Assembly (NCBI GenBank): GCA_029961685.1
Contig: JARWKL010000010.1
Coordinates: forward strand, 26,758,067-26,822,066
DNA: 64,000 bases
Direction: 5' to 3'
From: Aristolochia californica
Taxonomy: Eukaryota; Streptophyta; Magnoliopsida; Piperales; Aristolochiaceae
Shown: one piece after another, positions 23,640 to 36,280 of the stretch
Position numbering within the stretch: position 1 is the stretch's first letter
How the letters are laid out: each line of letters begins with the position of its first letter
Translations under genes and position numbers: made by a program
The notes under the pieces: generated by a model
Seen by the model: only the letters and a program-made list of their open reading frames with translations
Database searches by the model: none
What the model was told of the DNA's origin: nothing

Positions 23640-26015
23640 CATGGAGTTTCCAACAATTTTCTAAAGCATGGTTGGACCTCCCATAGTGAGTGCATCCCTA
23701 GTTGTCTATTCTGAATGGACCAGTCCTTCCACTTCTTCCTTGACCTCCTTTATAACTACTACTATGGCCTCGATTGGTAGAAGATGTGCCCCTATTAAAG
23801 GAGTACATGATTGATGATACTTCATTATGTAAGGTAGAAGAAAAATCTGGAATTTTGAGTAAGGTGGTACATACACCATCAAATGTTGAAATAACGAAAG
23901 AGTTAAGGAGTGAGTTTTGACAACCTCATGGTAGGGCTTATGTTAGATAGACAAATAGCGGTTGCTAAGGTCTCCCTCTTATTTTCTTGAATAGAGACAT
24001 ACGTGGAATAAGGTTGAGTTAGCTTCCACTCTAGAATGAGACCTCTGAATCTTGCCAAGTACTCATGTAAGTTGTCTCCTTGTTTGGTATTGAGCATATT
24101 TTGTAAAACATCATAAAAAGTTTGGAGACTATCAATGCTTGAGTATAGCTTGAGACATATGTTGAATTTAGGACCCCGTGCTTGAAACCTCGAGCAAGAT
24201 GAGAGAGGGACAAGAGAGAGGAGAGAGAAGAGTAGAAAAGAGCAAAGAGAGTAAGAGAGTAGAGAAGAGAGAAGAGAAAAGAGAAAAGGGAGAAAAGAGA
24301 CTTTATGCTAGGAGAGAAATTCTTCAACGAATTTGAGAAGATGAGAGTTTGATTGTAGGCTTCAACCAACTCAACCAAGATCCCTATTCATACTATTTCC
24401 ATTACATATTTAGGGAAACTCTTCAATCAATTAGGATCCTTAATTACATCAATCATGATTAGTTAAATTACAAGATCAATCAATTACATTAATTAAGGAA
24501 GATTCCCTAATCTTCCACCTCATGTGATGAGGATTCCACCTCGGATGAATCATCATGTCACCTCATGTGGGCATGGTGGGTTTTGACCCACCTTCTAACA
24601 ACGTGTATCCCAGATTTGTTTAGATGTCTCTAGACTGTTTACATTATTAGCTACTTGTTTCTCTATGTTATTTATAATCCAACTAATCACCAAGGTATCA
24701 CTTTTCAACCACTTATTGTAATTCATATCTTCTTCATCAATAGGTGGTCCTAGCTTGGTCAGGTGATCTAATAGGTTTTGGGTAATAAGGAATCTCCTTA
24801 CCGATTTTGACTAGTTCAAGTAATTAGATATCCCTCTTAAGGGTATGGTGGTAATCCTAAGAACATGAACATCATTCTTACTTCTAATATGTTCTTCAGT
24901 CATGAGAGGTAAGTCGTGAGTAATAATTCACTCAAATAAAACCTAGAAGCAATAATACTTCAATGATCAATTAGGTTAAACTAATTCGAACCAACTCAGC
25001 TCAAAAGAGAATCCAAGCTCAATCCTTCAATTTCAATCTTTGATTATTGACTTTAGTCAATGCACTTAATTAAGGAAACTCTTGGCTAGCCAAACAAAAT
25101 CATATCTCTCTTGATCAAACCAAATATTCACCAAATCATGATCTTAGAAGATCTTCCACAAATTCAGCCACTTCCAAATATAATTAAGGAAATATTTCCC
25201 TTATATCACTTGCCAAAAACTAATCTTTCCTTGCCTTGATACTTAAGGATATCAAATTTGATTCTTTTAATCTTTCTAAATTCCAATAAAATCTTTCAAA
25301 AATTTTCAATTGGGCAAAAAGGATTCTTAAAAAAAGGAATTTTCTTCCTTGAATGGTACCAAGAGAGGGTAACCAAAAAAATAGCTTTCCTTGCCTTTTT
25401 TTTTTTTTTTTGAGATATTTGGGCAAGTAAACCTTTTCTAATTCTCAATGTGTGAGGGAGAGAAATGAGATTAATTCTCAAAATAAAAAATCACCAAATA
25501 TTGTTGTTCATGCTCAACAAACCAGAAAAGTTCATTCTTCATGCTTCAATTGAGAACAAACTTGAAAATGCCTCTTCAACTTTAATATCCGATCATTGGA
25601 AAAATCTTGTGTAATTTCTCATGCATGGCTTTGTGAAGAACATAGAGTATCATAACCTTAAGGTGAAGCAAGGAAAAACCAAGTAATGCTTCAAAAAAGA
25701 ACTTCCGTCATCACTTGTATTAAACCCATTTTAATGAGTAAGAGGCAATGAGAGAAGCAACATATGATCTATGTAGTTCTCTTTTAAGCCTCAAGAATCC
25801 AATCTTAAAATCACAATAACCACGAGATGGGCTTGAAAAGAATACAATTATCTGAGCATTAGAATAGCTTCATATCATGGAGAGATAGAATAAGGATAAT
25901 CAACTTATCTCAACGTGCTTGCTTCTTCAAAGAGCCTTCAATGGATGACTTGATCATAAAACTTTCAGAGCATCTTCTTTGACATTGGGAACATAAATTC
26001 ACCGCTCTAATACTA
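23640..26015 (-). mobile_element. Truncated copia element: gag fragment and leader
   Basis: Minus-strand frames give gag pieces: 23903-24097 (MLNTKQGDNLHEYLARFRGL), and 24600-24840 with a diverged DIWDTC / NSMEEHV-type region. The gag is interrupted by a solo LTR at 24160-24600. 24900-26003 is the untranslated leader, followed by a degenerate primer site GCTCTAATACTA (26004-26015) and the 5' LTR. Protease, integrase and RT are absent, so the left part was lost. Confidence 0.78.
24160..24600 (-). mobile_element. Solo LTR inserted in a copia gag
   Basis: A 441-bp LTR reading TGTTGAATTTAGGACCCCGT...TTCTAACA sits inside gag sequence that continues on both sides. The flanking 5-mers are ACATA and ACGTG, which differ only by changes expected from cytosine deamination, so they are probably a decayed target duplication. 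No internal region is present, indicating LTR-LTR recombination. Confidence 0.8.
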
Positions 26016-26401
26016 TATTGAATTTATGATCCCTTGATTAGGACCTCTAGCAAAGAAGAGTGTGAGAGGAGAAGGGAAAAAGAAGAGAATAGGAGAGAGG
26101 AAAAGAGGGAAAGATAAAGAAGAGGGGAGCCTTTAGTCCAGCAAAAAGGAACTTGGACGAATTGAGAGAAGGGGAGAGAACTAGATGCTCTACCCCAAGA
26201 CAAGGGTTCTATTTATAGTTTTTGAGAGGATGTTACAATGTTTATAATAATGTCAGGGCTACAAGCTTTACATAAGGAAAGACATAAGTAAACATGATCT
26301 TCTTGACTAATTACATTCTCGTGTCATCTTTATGAGAAATCTTCTTATTTACCATGATGCCACCTCTCTTGGACGTGTAGGTTTGAGCCCATCTTCTAAC
26401 A
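26016..26401 (-). repeat. 5' LTR of the truncated copia element
   Basis: Begins TATTGAATTTATGATCCCTT after the primer site and ends TCTAACA at 26401. It is distantly similar in layout to the other copia LTRs here. Confidence 0.78.
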
Positions 26402-27010
26402 ACTTGCTAAATTTGCACTTTCTACAAAACCAATTGTCAAAGGAAAAAACCCATAATGGGCTCATGGAAAACTGGATGGACCACAAAAGGTCTTTTATCG
26501 TCGTCTTGTGAATGATATGTATTAACCACTTTAATGATTATTATCACTATATTTGGTCAAAATCTTTTGAGGTTGGTTTCAACTTATATTTTATCACTGA
26601 TTTCTACCCTTTGAGAGTCGGTGCCTGGTTCGTACTCATTCTTAGGACACCATGATGGAGGAGCTTATTACTACATTTATGTTATTTGGTTCAAGCTGGG
26701 ATCAATGTCATTACCTCCCAGTTTGAGGGGGGAGTGTTGGAAGATATGATGTAATTAGGGTGGCATTGATGTAATTAGTTTACGTTTTCTGTCTCTTATT
26801 TATTCTTACTAGGGGAAGGGTATTTTTGTAATATTAATACTTTAATATCTATAAATACAACATAAGGGGGAGGGTTTTGTTAAGTCTATTCCCTTTCTTC
26901 CTCATCTTTTCTCCCAATTAGTTACTCATTCTCTCCTCCTCCTAAAACCTTCTCTAAATAACTCTTTTTTTTTTCTCACCCTTTAATCCTCTTCTACTGT
27001 GATTATACAT
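26402..27010 (+). mobile_element. 3' tail and LTR of a plus-strand copia element
   Basis: 26640-26737 translates as an end-of-element segment (GGAYYYIYVIWFKLGSMSLP) leading to the polypurine tract GTTTGAGGGGGGAG, then an LTR starting TGTTGGAAGAT at 26738. The LTR carries TCTATAAATACAAC near 26850, a good TATA-box context. Its right end near 27010 is not clear. No pol domain is left. Confidence 0.7.
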
Positions 27011-27714
27011 TATGGAATCCTAAGTTTCAACACAATGAATTTAAAAATTCACTGGAAAACAACATTTGTCCCAATAAATTTTTACATTTGCTTGAGAAAG
27101 TGGCCCATGAAAATAAAGTTTCACACTTTTCCCGCAAACAGGAAAGTTTCACAGGAATTACTTTTCCTAATGAATTTAAAATTTTGTTAATTGAAACAAA
27201 TCTATGGCAGTGAAATTAGAATTTGCTGAAAAATATATTATTTTTACCAAAAAATTCAGAAATTTATTGGGATAATCATTTTTGCCAAATCGACATAAAT
27301 ATTTGTTTGTAGAAATCAATTTTTTTATGTTTTTGGAAAGGGGCTGATACCATGCCACATTGAAAATATTCGGAAAATTTGGCAAGTTGACCGTTCCAAC
27401 ACAGCGGGTGACGTTTGACTAGGTTGATAAATAAATTGAAAATTAAATATTTTTAGTTAACTAAAAATTTCTAATTGGTTATTATAACAAAATTCCCTAA
27501 GCTATATACATTTAAAACCACTCGTACATAAACCTCAAACGAGTAAAGACAGTCTCCGCTTGTTGCTTTCCACAGTTTCGTATGTCCTTTCCCATGTATA
27601 GAACGGGTGAGGGAAAGAACGAGTCCGGCAAACGGGACCATGGAATCTGCACATCCAAGGGGACGGATCCGCTTCGTGTGATTCGAACCTCCGACGCTTG
27701 TTGTCGTCGTCGTC
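27011..27714. other. Spacer, no gene recognised
   Basis: AT-rich to about 27480, then higher G+C. The minus-strand frame of 27471-27989 runs through here, but only its part above 27715 has recognisable P450 similarity. Confidence 0.45.
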
Positions 27715-28166
27715 CTCTCCCTGGGGAACACCTTTAATGGCAAACCTTGGTTAGGAACGGGGAAAGGGCCGTACTGTCTCCCATCGTCTTCCCACCTTTC
27801 ATGTCTGATAGCCATGGAAACAAACAAGCCAAACACGCGTAAAAAAAAAAAATTGTTCTCAACTGGCCCACTGTATCCCATCGTCCCGAATGGCATGAAC
27901 GTGTTGGGCAGTAGAAATACCTGACAAGATTCACAAAACAACAACAAATTAATGAAACAAGGAAAAAGAAAATCATTTTTTGTTCTCAACTGGTAATTTC
28001 AATTTCAGTCGAGCCGGAGAAAGCAAAGGACCTCGAATCTTGAGGGGTCGAACTTCTCAGGGTGCGGGAAGAAATCTGCAGAGAGATGGATGCTTCGGAA
28101 GAGCGGGAGAACCTTCCAACCTCTGGGGATTGTATAGCCCTGGAATTCTACGGCGTCCACTGCTTC
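27715..28166 (-). pseudogene. CYP707A-type P450 fragment (ABA 8'-hydroxylase family), broken
   Basis: Members of this family start abscisic acid catabolism by 8'-hydroxylation at the endoplasmic reticulum. Two exon-like pieces are visible. 28166-28032 reads EAVDAVEFQGYTIPRGWKVL, then FRSIHLSADFF and EKFDPSRFE, the region before the heme loop, followed by a GT donor. 27920-27715 follows an AG acceptor and reads V..LPNTFMPFG, then later RWEDDG and QYGPFPVPNQGLP, the family's C-terminal block. Between them the heme-binding loop FxxGxxxCxG is wrecked: after MPFG comes TMGYSGPVEN with no Cys, and the following helix is missing. No upstream exons (start, I-helix, ExxR) were found within 1 kb. The call rests on order and wording of motifs typical of CYP707A; another clan-85 family is possible but less likely. 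Confidence 0.78.
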
Positions 28167-29162
28167 TCAAATTGTAAACAACAAAACGTTCGCAACTCTA
28201 AGAGTACTTACCTGCACAACCATAGTTATCATTGTTGAAATATGTGTGATCTGTGTTAAGTACTTAACCGATACAACCCAGTAGATTCATCGTCCTTCTG
28301 TAATAATAATAATGGAGTTTTTACTATTTTGAATCTTTGATTGTGACGGAAGAGCAGAAAAAGTAGGAGAAGTCAAGTCATTTATAGCTGATGGGTGGAT
28401 TAAGTTGAGGTGGCACACTAAAATTTTCTTATTCAAATATTTATTGAGTTTGTTTCCAAAATCTTTATATATCTCTAGATTCTATTTTCAAAATAGAGTC
28501 GTATAGTTCGAATCTAGTAGATAGATATGGTTACACTATCATTAATTAGCACACTTTAACAAAAAATTATAATATCTAAATTACCCTTTTTTAATTTTTG
28601 TCGGCCGACAAGGGAGCCGGTTTGTGATATGGATAGACCGTAAGTATGGTAACAAAAGAGAATAACAAAGTTTCAAGTGATATAAGTTTCAACCTCCAAT
28701 TTAATCCTCTCATTCGATCTCTATGTACGAAATTGATTTTAACTTCGCTTACTGCGACAAATATTTTGAAACTTCCTTGATTTGTAGCTAGCCTCCACTC
28801 TGTGTTTGACCAAAAGATTCGATCTCATGTCATGTTTAGCAACTTGAAGGACGGTAACAAAGTTGCAACAAATGAAATTGTTTGTTCTTACGAATCCAAC
28901 GGGGCTTCAAAATGACTTGAGATTTGTGGTGTGGAGGGACAATTCAAACTCTTCTTTTTTCTCACCGAGAGTTTCAAAGTACTAGAACTTAAGAAAATTC
29001 CTCTCCAAAATAAGTTCCAAGAGTTTTCCACTAGAGTTCTCTCCTAGTTGGCCAAGGGATACCTCTATTGATAGGGTAATGAGCATGGTTTAATCACCCC
29101 ACATTTTCTCCTCTATATTTTTTCCCCTCCTTGACTAGGTATACATACATGGGAGAAAGCCG
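28167..29162. other. Spacer, no gene recognised
   Basis: AT-rich; no further P450 exons, tRNA or repeat ends could be supported. 29163-29167 (CATAG) is the left target-site copy of the Athila-like element. Confidence 0.45.
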
Positions 29163-29167
29163 CATAG

Positions 29168-30573
29168 TGATGTAGAATTTAGTTACATCGGCTTTAATAC
29201 CTCGCAAGCGTACGAATCGTTCATGTAATTTAGCGGGAAACGAGGGTCATATCCACAGGGAGGACTGAATTTTGTGTATTCTTCAGTCAACTAGCCTAAC
29301 CAAATATGATGAATTAATATTAACTAAATACTAATTATATCCTAAATTATCAAGTAATCATATGGTTAACTACCTACACAACAGAAAATGTCAACTCTAG
29401 ATTTTACGATGATTCGTGCCTCTCTCAAGCGCCACGTAACCATGGATCTAATTTCTCAATCCTTTCGTCTAACCCCTCTCGGGCGCATAGAGTGAAAGAC
29501 AGAAATCGGATTAAAATACCAAAATCCAACCTCAATTATAATTCTACCCTAATTAGTTAATTTAATCAAATATCCGAAAAACAAATATTCCATAAACATT
29601 AATTATCAAATCAGATTCAATAAACATTCAAAACCTAAGTTCAAACTATATAAAAAATTAAATTCAAAAATGACGAATTACTCCTCTTCTCCTTCCTCTC
29701 GCTCGGGCAGCAACTCGTTCTCACGGGTGCTGCAATTTCCTGAAATCAATGGCTTCGGGTTGGCAAGAGTGAGTGGCCGGAGGTAGAGACGACGCCGGCG
29801 ACGAAGGTTGGAAGCCGACGGACAGAGGTAACGTCCGGCGAAGAACGAAACAGAGCTGACGTTCTCTAACCGGCTCTCTCGAGTCTTGGTTGGAGTCGGA
29901 ATAGCTCCGGGACTGGTTGGAAATATGTAATAGACGCCGGAGGATAGTTGAAAAGCGGAAGTGGCACCGGAGAAGCCTTCTCGGATCACTTCTCGGCCTG
30001 GCGAGCGACGACTGTCGAACTCACCTCGACGAAGACTCTCTCGAGCTTTCCTCAGGTTTGTTCTTGGTTTCTGGACGGCGGTGGACGGCGGTGGACGACG
30101 GTGGCGCGGCGAAAGACAGTGGCCCGGCGAACGACGGTGGGGAACTCCTCTCGGTTCCTCCCCTGTTTTCGGTCCCAGCCCTCTGTTTTGGTCTCTGTTT
30201 TCTCTTGACGTTGTCCCTCCTCTCGTTCGACGCTCTCCTTCCCTTTAATACCCTCTTCTTGATTTTAAAACGATTTGACCTAAAAATCACCTCCATTTCA
30301 CTAAGGGCATTTTGGTAAATATCTACTTCTCCACCAAAATTCTCCTGAAATTCCATAATTGAATCTATAAAAAGCATTCAAGAAGAAATAAACCTTAAAA
30401 ACAATGAAATATAATTCAGGAGAGAAAAATATGCAATATCTACAGTGATTAATGCCAAATTCAATAAATGCTCATTTCATTTGAAAACCGATAAATAACC
30501 ACCTATAACACAATTATAAAGGTTATTCTATTATAATTAACCTAGTTTTCATGTCAGAATATGACATCTATCA
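29168..30573 (-). repeat. 3' LTR of the Athila-like element
   Basis: 1406 bp, from TGATGTAGAATTTAG to TCTATCA, nearly colinear with 38011-39407. Open frames inside it (for example 29678-29989 and 29917-30318) recur in both LTRs and show no domain, so they are taken as chance. Confidence 0.95.
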
Positions 30574-30592
30574 CACCCCCAAACCTAAATCT
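30574..30592 (-). other. Polypurine tract of the Athila-like element
   Basis: The minus strand reads TTTAGGTTTGGGGGTG directly before the 3' LTR. Confidence 0.8.
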
Positions 30593-31733
30593 TTGCTAGT
30601 CCCTAGCAAAACAACAATCGAACCAAAATTAAGCCTAGGAAAACAAAATGCCACTTTCGTAGGGAGCACGATTTCATTTAGCGCATGCAACAAGCCGTTA
30701 AACCCCTACTCTGCAGTAGTGGACGAGTTATGTCTCGTGAGGGTTTGCATGGAATTTACCCACAAAATTCATCTAAATCAATAATATAAAAAGAAAAAAC
30801 TAAAGAAAATTTACTCCTCATTAGCATATGACTAACACTTAGTATCGTAAAATATCTGAAAATCATATGAGATCTTCCACAATTTGAAAACCTGTGTAAA
30901 ATATAGCATATTATCAATCCAAATACACTCGTTGTTACTCCACCTGAACCAATGTGACACATAAGCAATTACTTCAACAGAACAAAGAGGCAACAAATAA
31001 CAATAAAATCCTGGTCACATCAAAATTAAGAGAAAATAGTAGAGTAAGCCTGTTGTCTGACAATCTCACAAAAGAAATATACAAATTTCAATCTTGACTT
31101 GCAACTTCTTTCAAATTACAATTCATCATCAAAGTTAAGGAAACTCATTGCTTCCAGATTTAAAACCATTTTACGCTATTACCAGCGCACTTTTGCTATT
31201 ACCAGCGTAATTTTTGTTTCACTGAATACTTCTGGTATTACCACCATTTTGTATTCGTCTTCACTGCACATGCACTTATTTTTAAGTACCAACTGTTCCA
31301 GTGCATGTCCCTGGGTTAGCCCAGGTTGTTTCTGAAGTTATCTGTCTTTTGCAAGCAAGAGCATTTCCATTTACATTCATACATTACAATAAGGAATTTC
31401 ACTGAGGTATAAAAAGGAATGAGTTCAAACAGGCATACAAGACTATTCAGACTAACATAGATCAACACTAGATTTACATGTTCTCTTTTGCAACTAAGTT
31501 CCAAGTCTAATGCAATAGTAAGTTATCCCACTGAATTCTCATGGATCCCAACAAATGATATCAGATTTCTAATAGGCATATTCTACACAGTTTTACGAAA
31601 AGTTTTGAAACACATTTGAGCAACTTATTTTAACTCTACTAACGTTAACCACATACTAAGAGGAGTAATTTGAAAACCACGAACAAAAATCAAAAGAAAA
31701 TCATTGTTAAGATATAAAATAGGCCATTTCCCC

Positions 31734-31772
<39 letters not shown>

Positions 31773-32396
31773 CCAAACCTAAACCTGACATTGTCCTCAA
31801 TGGGGAAAAGTTAAAACACTAGAATGACTACAAAAAAGGAATAACAGCTTAGCTAGTTATACTCCAGCAGGGTGAGGGTTAAACTCCCTCAGGGCTCCTA
31901 AATCCATAGGTGGGATCATATGTGTTTGGTCATCAACAATAATACCGAAAAGTCAATAAAGACCCCCAGGAATGATACATAGTCTCCCTCGAAGAAGGTT
32001 TACTCGTATCAGCCGTACCCGTAGGTAATCATCCGTAGATGAAACTGCTATCCCACATCACACTTTGAAGAAATCTTCGTGTGACTGGCCACTGAAGGCA
32101 GCAGGAATCACGTGCTAAACACAAGTCCTTAAGTTACTCACCATAAGGTTTTCATTCAATACTTCAAGATCGAACTGGTCAATCCCAGAACGGTTGTTTG
32201 AGTACAGGCCTCTCAAACTAGGGACCAAAAATCTGGTCATCGACTACCGGAACCATTTATGCTCTCAGCCGGCAAATAAGAATGAATAAACCAAAAAAAT
32301 AAAATAAAAATAAAATTGTAATGTACAAAGGGATAGAAACGTGGGGATTGCCCACAATGTGCTAAGTTTATAGTCGTAAGCAAGACTCCGACGCAT
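30593..32396 (-). other. Non-coding 3' region of the Athila-like element
   Basis: About 1.8 kb between integrase and 3' LTR. It contains no long minus-strand frame where Athila elements may carry an envelope-like gene. At 31772-31800 the minus strand reads GAGGACAATGTCAGGTTTAGG followed by a G run, a motif type known from internal polypurine tracts of Athila relatives. Confidence 0.7.
31735..31771. repeat. Homopolymer of 37 C (G on element strand)
   Basis: Uninterrupted C run at the internal polypurine-like motif of the Athila-like element. Its length may be inexact because such runs are hard to sequence. Confidence 0.85.
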
Positions 32397-35300
32397 TCAA
32401 AATGCTAAGACAGGTTCCTCCAAGAAAATCACCATCACCTCCTCCGGTGTGGGGACAATATCAAGATACGGTTTGAGGCTCTGACCGTTAACTTTGAAGA
32501 CCGACCCGTCTCCGTGATTGCGGATCTCAATAGCGCCATGAGGAAACACCTGTGTAACTTCAAATGGATCGGACCACCTGGATCTTAGCTTCCCTAGAAA
32601 TAAATGCAATCGTGAGTTATAAAGTAAAACATTCTACCCAACAGTAAAAGACTTGAGAAAAATAGATTTATCATGTAAAAGCTTTGTTCGCTCCTTATAC
32701 AGTTTGGCATTCTCATAAGCATCCTAACGTATCTCCTCTAACTCATTCAATTGCAATTTTCTCTCCTCACTTGCTTGAGTTAAATCAAAATTCAAAGCCT
32801 TAATAGCCCAATAAACTCTATGCTCAAGCTCAACAGGTAGATGACATGCTTTGCCGAACACTAGGCGAAATGGAGACATCCCAATAGGAGTCTTATAAGC
32901 GGTTCGATAGGCCCATAAAGCATCGTCCAATCGAGTGGACCAATCTTTCCTATCAAAGTGAACCGACTTCTCCAAAATCCGTTTGATCTCCCTATTAGAG
33001 ATTTCCACTTGACCACAAGTTTGCGGGTGGTACGGAGTGGACACCCAATGAGTGATGGAATATTTCTTCAATAAGGTCTCAAATGCTCTGTTACAAAAAT
33101 GAGATCCCCCATCACTGATGATTGCTCTCGGGGTACCAAACCGATTAAATATATTTTATTTTAAAAACTTTACCACTACTTTGTGATCGTTTGTCTTACA
33201 TGCAATAGCTTCAATCCATTTAGAGACATATTCAACAGCAACAAGGATGTATTGATAGCCGAACGAGATAGGAAAAGGACCCATGAAGTCAATACCCCAC
33301 ACATCAAATAATTCAACAATAAAAATGGGGTTAAGAGGCATCATGTTCTTCCTAGACAAACAACCAGTTCGTTGGCATTTATCACACACCTGACAAAACT
33401 CATGGGCATCTCTAAATAATGACGGCCAATAGAAACCACATTGCAAAACTTTAGCTGCGGTCTTTCTAGCACCAAAATGTCCACCACATGCGTGGGAATG
33501 ACAAAATTCAAGAATGTTGGCAAAGTCTTGCTCATGTACACAACGCCTAATGACTTGGTCATAACACACCTTGAACAAATAAAGGTCATCCCAAAAAAAA
33601 AATGTTTGACTTGGGAAAAGAATTTCAACTGATCTTGTTTACTCCAATAATCAGGAATCTTATGAGTTACAAGATAGTTGACTATGTCAGCAAACCAAGG
33701 CAACAGGGATACTTGGAGAAGTTGTTCATCAGGAAAGGAATCATTTAAAGGAAGGAATCCTTCCTGAGGTACTACACAGATCCTAGATAGATGATCAGCA
33801 ACAACATTCTCACAACCCTTCTTATCTCGAATCTCAAGGTCAAATTCTTGCAATTGCAAGATCCATCTAATCAAGCGAGGTTTAGTGTCCTTGATGGATA
33901 ATAAGTACTTCAAAGCAAAATGATCAGTGAACACTATAACCTTTGACCCTAATAGATATGATCTGAATTTGTTCAAGGAAAACACAACAGCTAGCAACTC
34001 CTTCTCAGTGGTAGTGTAATTCAATTAAGCATCATGAAGAGTGCGGCTAGCATACTGAATGACACAGGGCATTTTATCCGTCTTTTGCCCCAAAATAGCC
34101 CCCAGTGCATAGTCAGAGGCATCACACATCAACTCAAAAGGCAAAGACCAAATAGGGGGTTGGACAATGGGTGCAATGGACAAACATTTCTTCAGTGTCT
34201 CAAAAGCATGAATACAGGCATCATCAAAGGCAAAAGCAACATCTTGAGCAAGTAAATTCGTCAAAGGACGAGAAATTTTGCTAAAGTCTTTAATGAAACG
34301 CCTATAGAACCCAGCATGGCCAAGGAAAGAACGCACCCCCTTCACAGAAGTAGGTGGTGGCAGATTGGCAATTAGGTCAACCTTGGCTTTGTCCACTTCT
34401 ACACCCCGCTCAGACACTACATGTCCTAAAATAATTCCTTCTTTCACCATGAAGTGGCATTTCTCCCAATTCAAGACTAAATTGGACTTCATGCAACGGG
34501 AAAATACGAGTGAAAGATTGTGCAGACATGTATCAAAACTAGAGCCAAACACAGAAAAGTCATCCATAAAGACCTCTAAAAATTCACCAATCATGTCAGA
34601 AAAGATACTCATCATGCACCGTTGGAAAGTGGCGGGCGCATTGCATAAACCAAAAGGCATGCGTCTGTAAGCATAGGTGCCAAACGGACACGTGAATGTG
34701 GTCTTTTCCTGGTCTTCTGGAGTAATGGGAATTTGATTGTAGCCAGAGTATCCATCTAAGAAGCAATAAAAATTGTGGCCGGCCAATCACTCTAGTACCT
34801 GATCAATGAAAGGTAGTGGGAAGTGATCCTTCCTAGTGGCGAAATTAAGTTTTCTATAGTCAATGCAGACACGCCACTTGGTGGTAGTTCTTGTGGGAAT
34901 CAATTCACCACTCTCATTTTTCATTATCGTTATCCCCCCTTTCTTAGGGACAACTTGAATTGGACTCACCTAGGTGCTATCGGAAATAGGGTAAATGATT
35001 CCTGTCACAAGCAACCTGATGACTTCTTCTCTCACAACCTCCAGCATATGGGAATTTAACCTACGTTGCATCTCACGTGAGGCTTTAGCCCCCTCCTCCA
35101 AATGAATACGATGCATGCATATGGAGGGGCTAATCCCTTTTAAGGCATCAAGAGTCCACCCCAATGCGCCTTTGTGTGCTTGTAAAACTTCAGTCAATTG
35201 TTCCTCCTGCTCAGTACTCAAATCAGAGGAAATAATGATTGGTAATGAGTTCATGGGCCCCAAGAACGCATACTTCAACGTGGGAGGAAGTGGCTTAAGA

Positions 35301-36280
35301 TCTAGCTTGGAAGTTTCAAGAGGTTTGTCCAAGTCAAGAGGAAGATCCTGTGGATGATCAGTTGTGATAACCTCATAAGCTTCCTCCAACAGGGGTAAAG
35401 AATTGAGTAAAGAATTAACCTCTCGGAAATATGTTTCCTCATCAAAATAGTCCATGTCTAAAGATGTTATGCAAGACTCAAAAGGTTCAAGAGTGGATTC
35501 GTCATCAAGCATAACAGTTTCTATCTTAAATGCAGGACTCAGATCATCAGACTCAAGTGGGTGGTGCCCGACATTAAATACATTCAATGAGACCTTAAAA
35601 TTTCCAAAAGACAACTCCAACTCACCACTTTTACAATGAATGATAACATTAGATGTGGCTAATAAGGGACGTCCTAGGATGACAGGAATTTGGTTGGTCA
35701 CATTGACTACTAGTTTTGTATCAAGAACAATGAAATCAACTGGGAACAGAAATTTGTCCACTTTTATCAAAACATCTTCAACTATTCCTCATGGTATCTT
35801 GACAGAACGGTCAGCTAGTTGAAGTGTGATGGGAGTAGGCTTCAATTCCCCCAAACCTAATTGCTGGTACACAAAGAAAGGAAGCAAATTCACACTTGCT
35901 CCTAAGTCAAGAAGAGCTCTTTGGATGATATGTTCACCAATGACACATGAAATTGTGGGACATCCAGGATCTTTAACTTTAGGAGGAGTGTTATGCTTCA
36001 GAATTGAGCTTACATTCTCAGTAAGAAAGACCTTTTTGTTAACATGTTGTTTGCTCTTCTGTGTACAAAGGTCTTTCAAAAATCGGGCATAGGCAGGGAC
36101 TTGCCTAATAGCATCAAGAAGTGGAATGTTAATGTGAACATTACTAAATAGTTCCAACATTTCATGCATGTTATCTCCTTTCCTAGGTGGGCCCGATAAC
36201 CTCTGCGGATAAGGAGCTAGTGGGACTTGGTTAGGGATCTGCTTGGCTGTTGGTGAAGAACTTGGAGGTTCTCCACCCAA
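32397..36280 (-). pseudogene. Athila-like pol: protease, RT, RNase H, integrase
   Basis: From right to left: protease with ALLDLGASVNLLP (35789-36280); RT with CIDYRKLN, GYSGYNQIPI, RRMPFGLCNAPATFQ and the catalytic FMDDFSVFG (34025-34969); RNase H with [23 protein letters not shown] and VADHLSRI (33600-34024); integrase zinc region [10 protein letters not shown]...[11 protein letters not shown], then DFMGPFP, the [12 protein letters not shown] motif with its Glu, and a C-terminal [13 protein letters not shown] region (32397-33578). From 36586 down to about 33600 one reading frame persists, broken only by single stop codons. Near 33592-33601 a run of about ten A accompanies a frameshift. The copy cannot make a complete polyprotein. 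Confidence 0.92.

Noticed and set aside
27655..27700. tRNA-like TGATTCGAACCTCCGACG near a G+C-rich stretch
   Set aside because: No cloverleaf could be drawn around it and it falls within the P450 relic flank.
27471..27989. A 172-codon minus-strand frame as an intact gene
   Set aside because: Only its upper part resembles a P450 exon. It reads through an acceptor site and scrambled heme loop, so it is better treated as part of a pseudogene.
28325..28360. Plus-strand VTEEQK-like reading as a further CYP707A exon
   Set aside because: It is on the opposite strand from the P450 fragment and lacks neighbouring motifs.
29678..30377. Several overlapping open frames of 86-133 codons on both strands
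   Set aside because: They lie in the Athila-like LTR and reappear in the other LTR (38521-39210); no domain, and frames overlap on both strands, so they are chance frames in G+C-rich LTR sequence.
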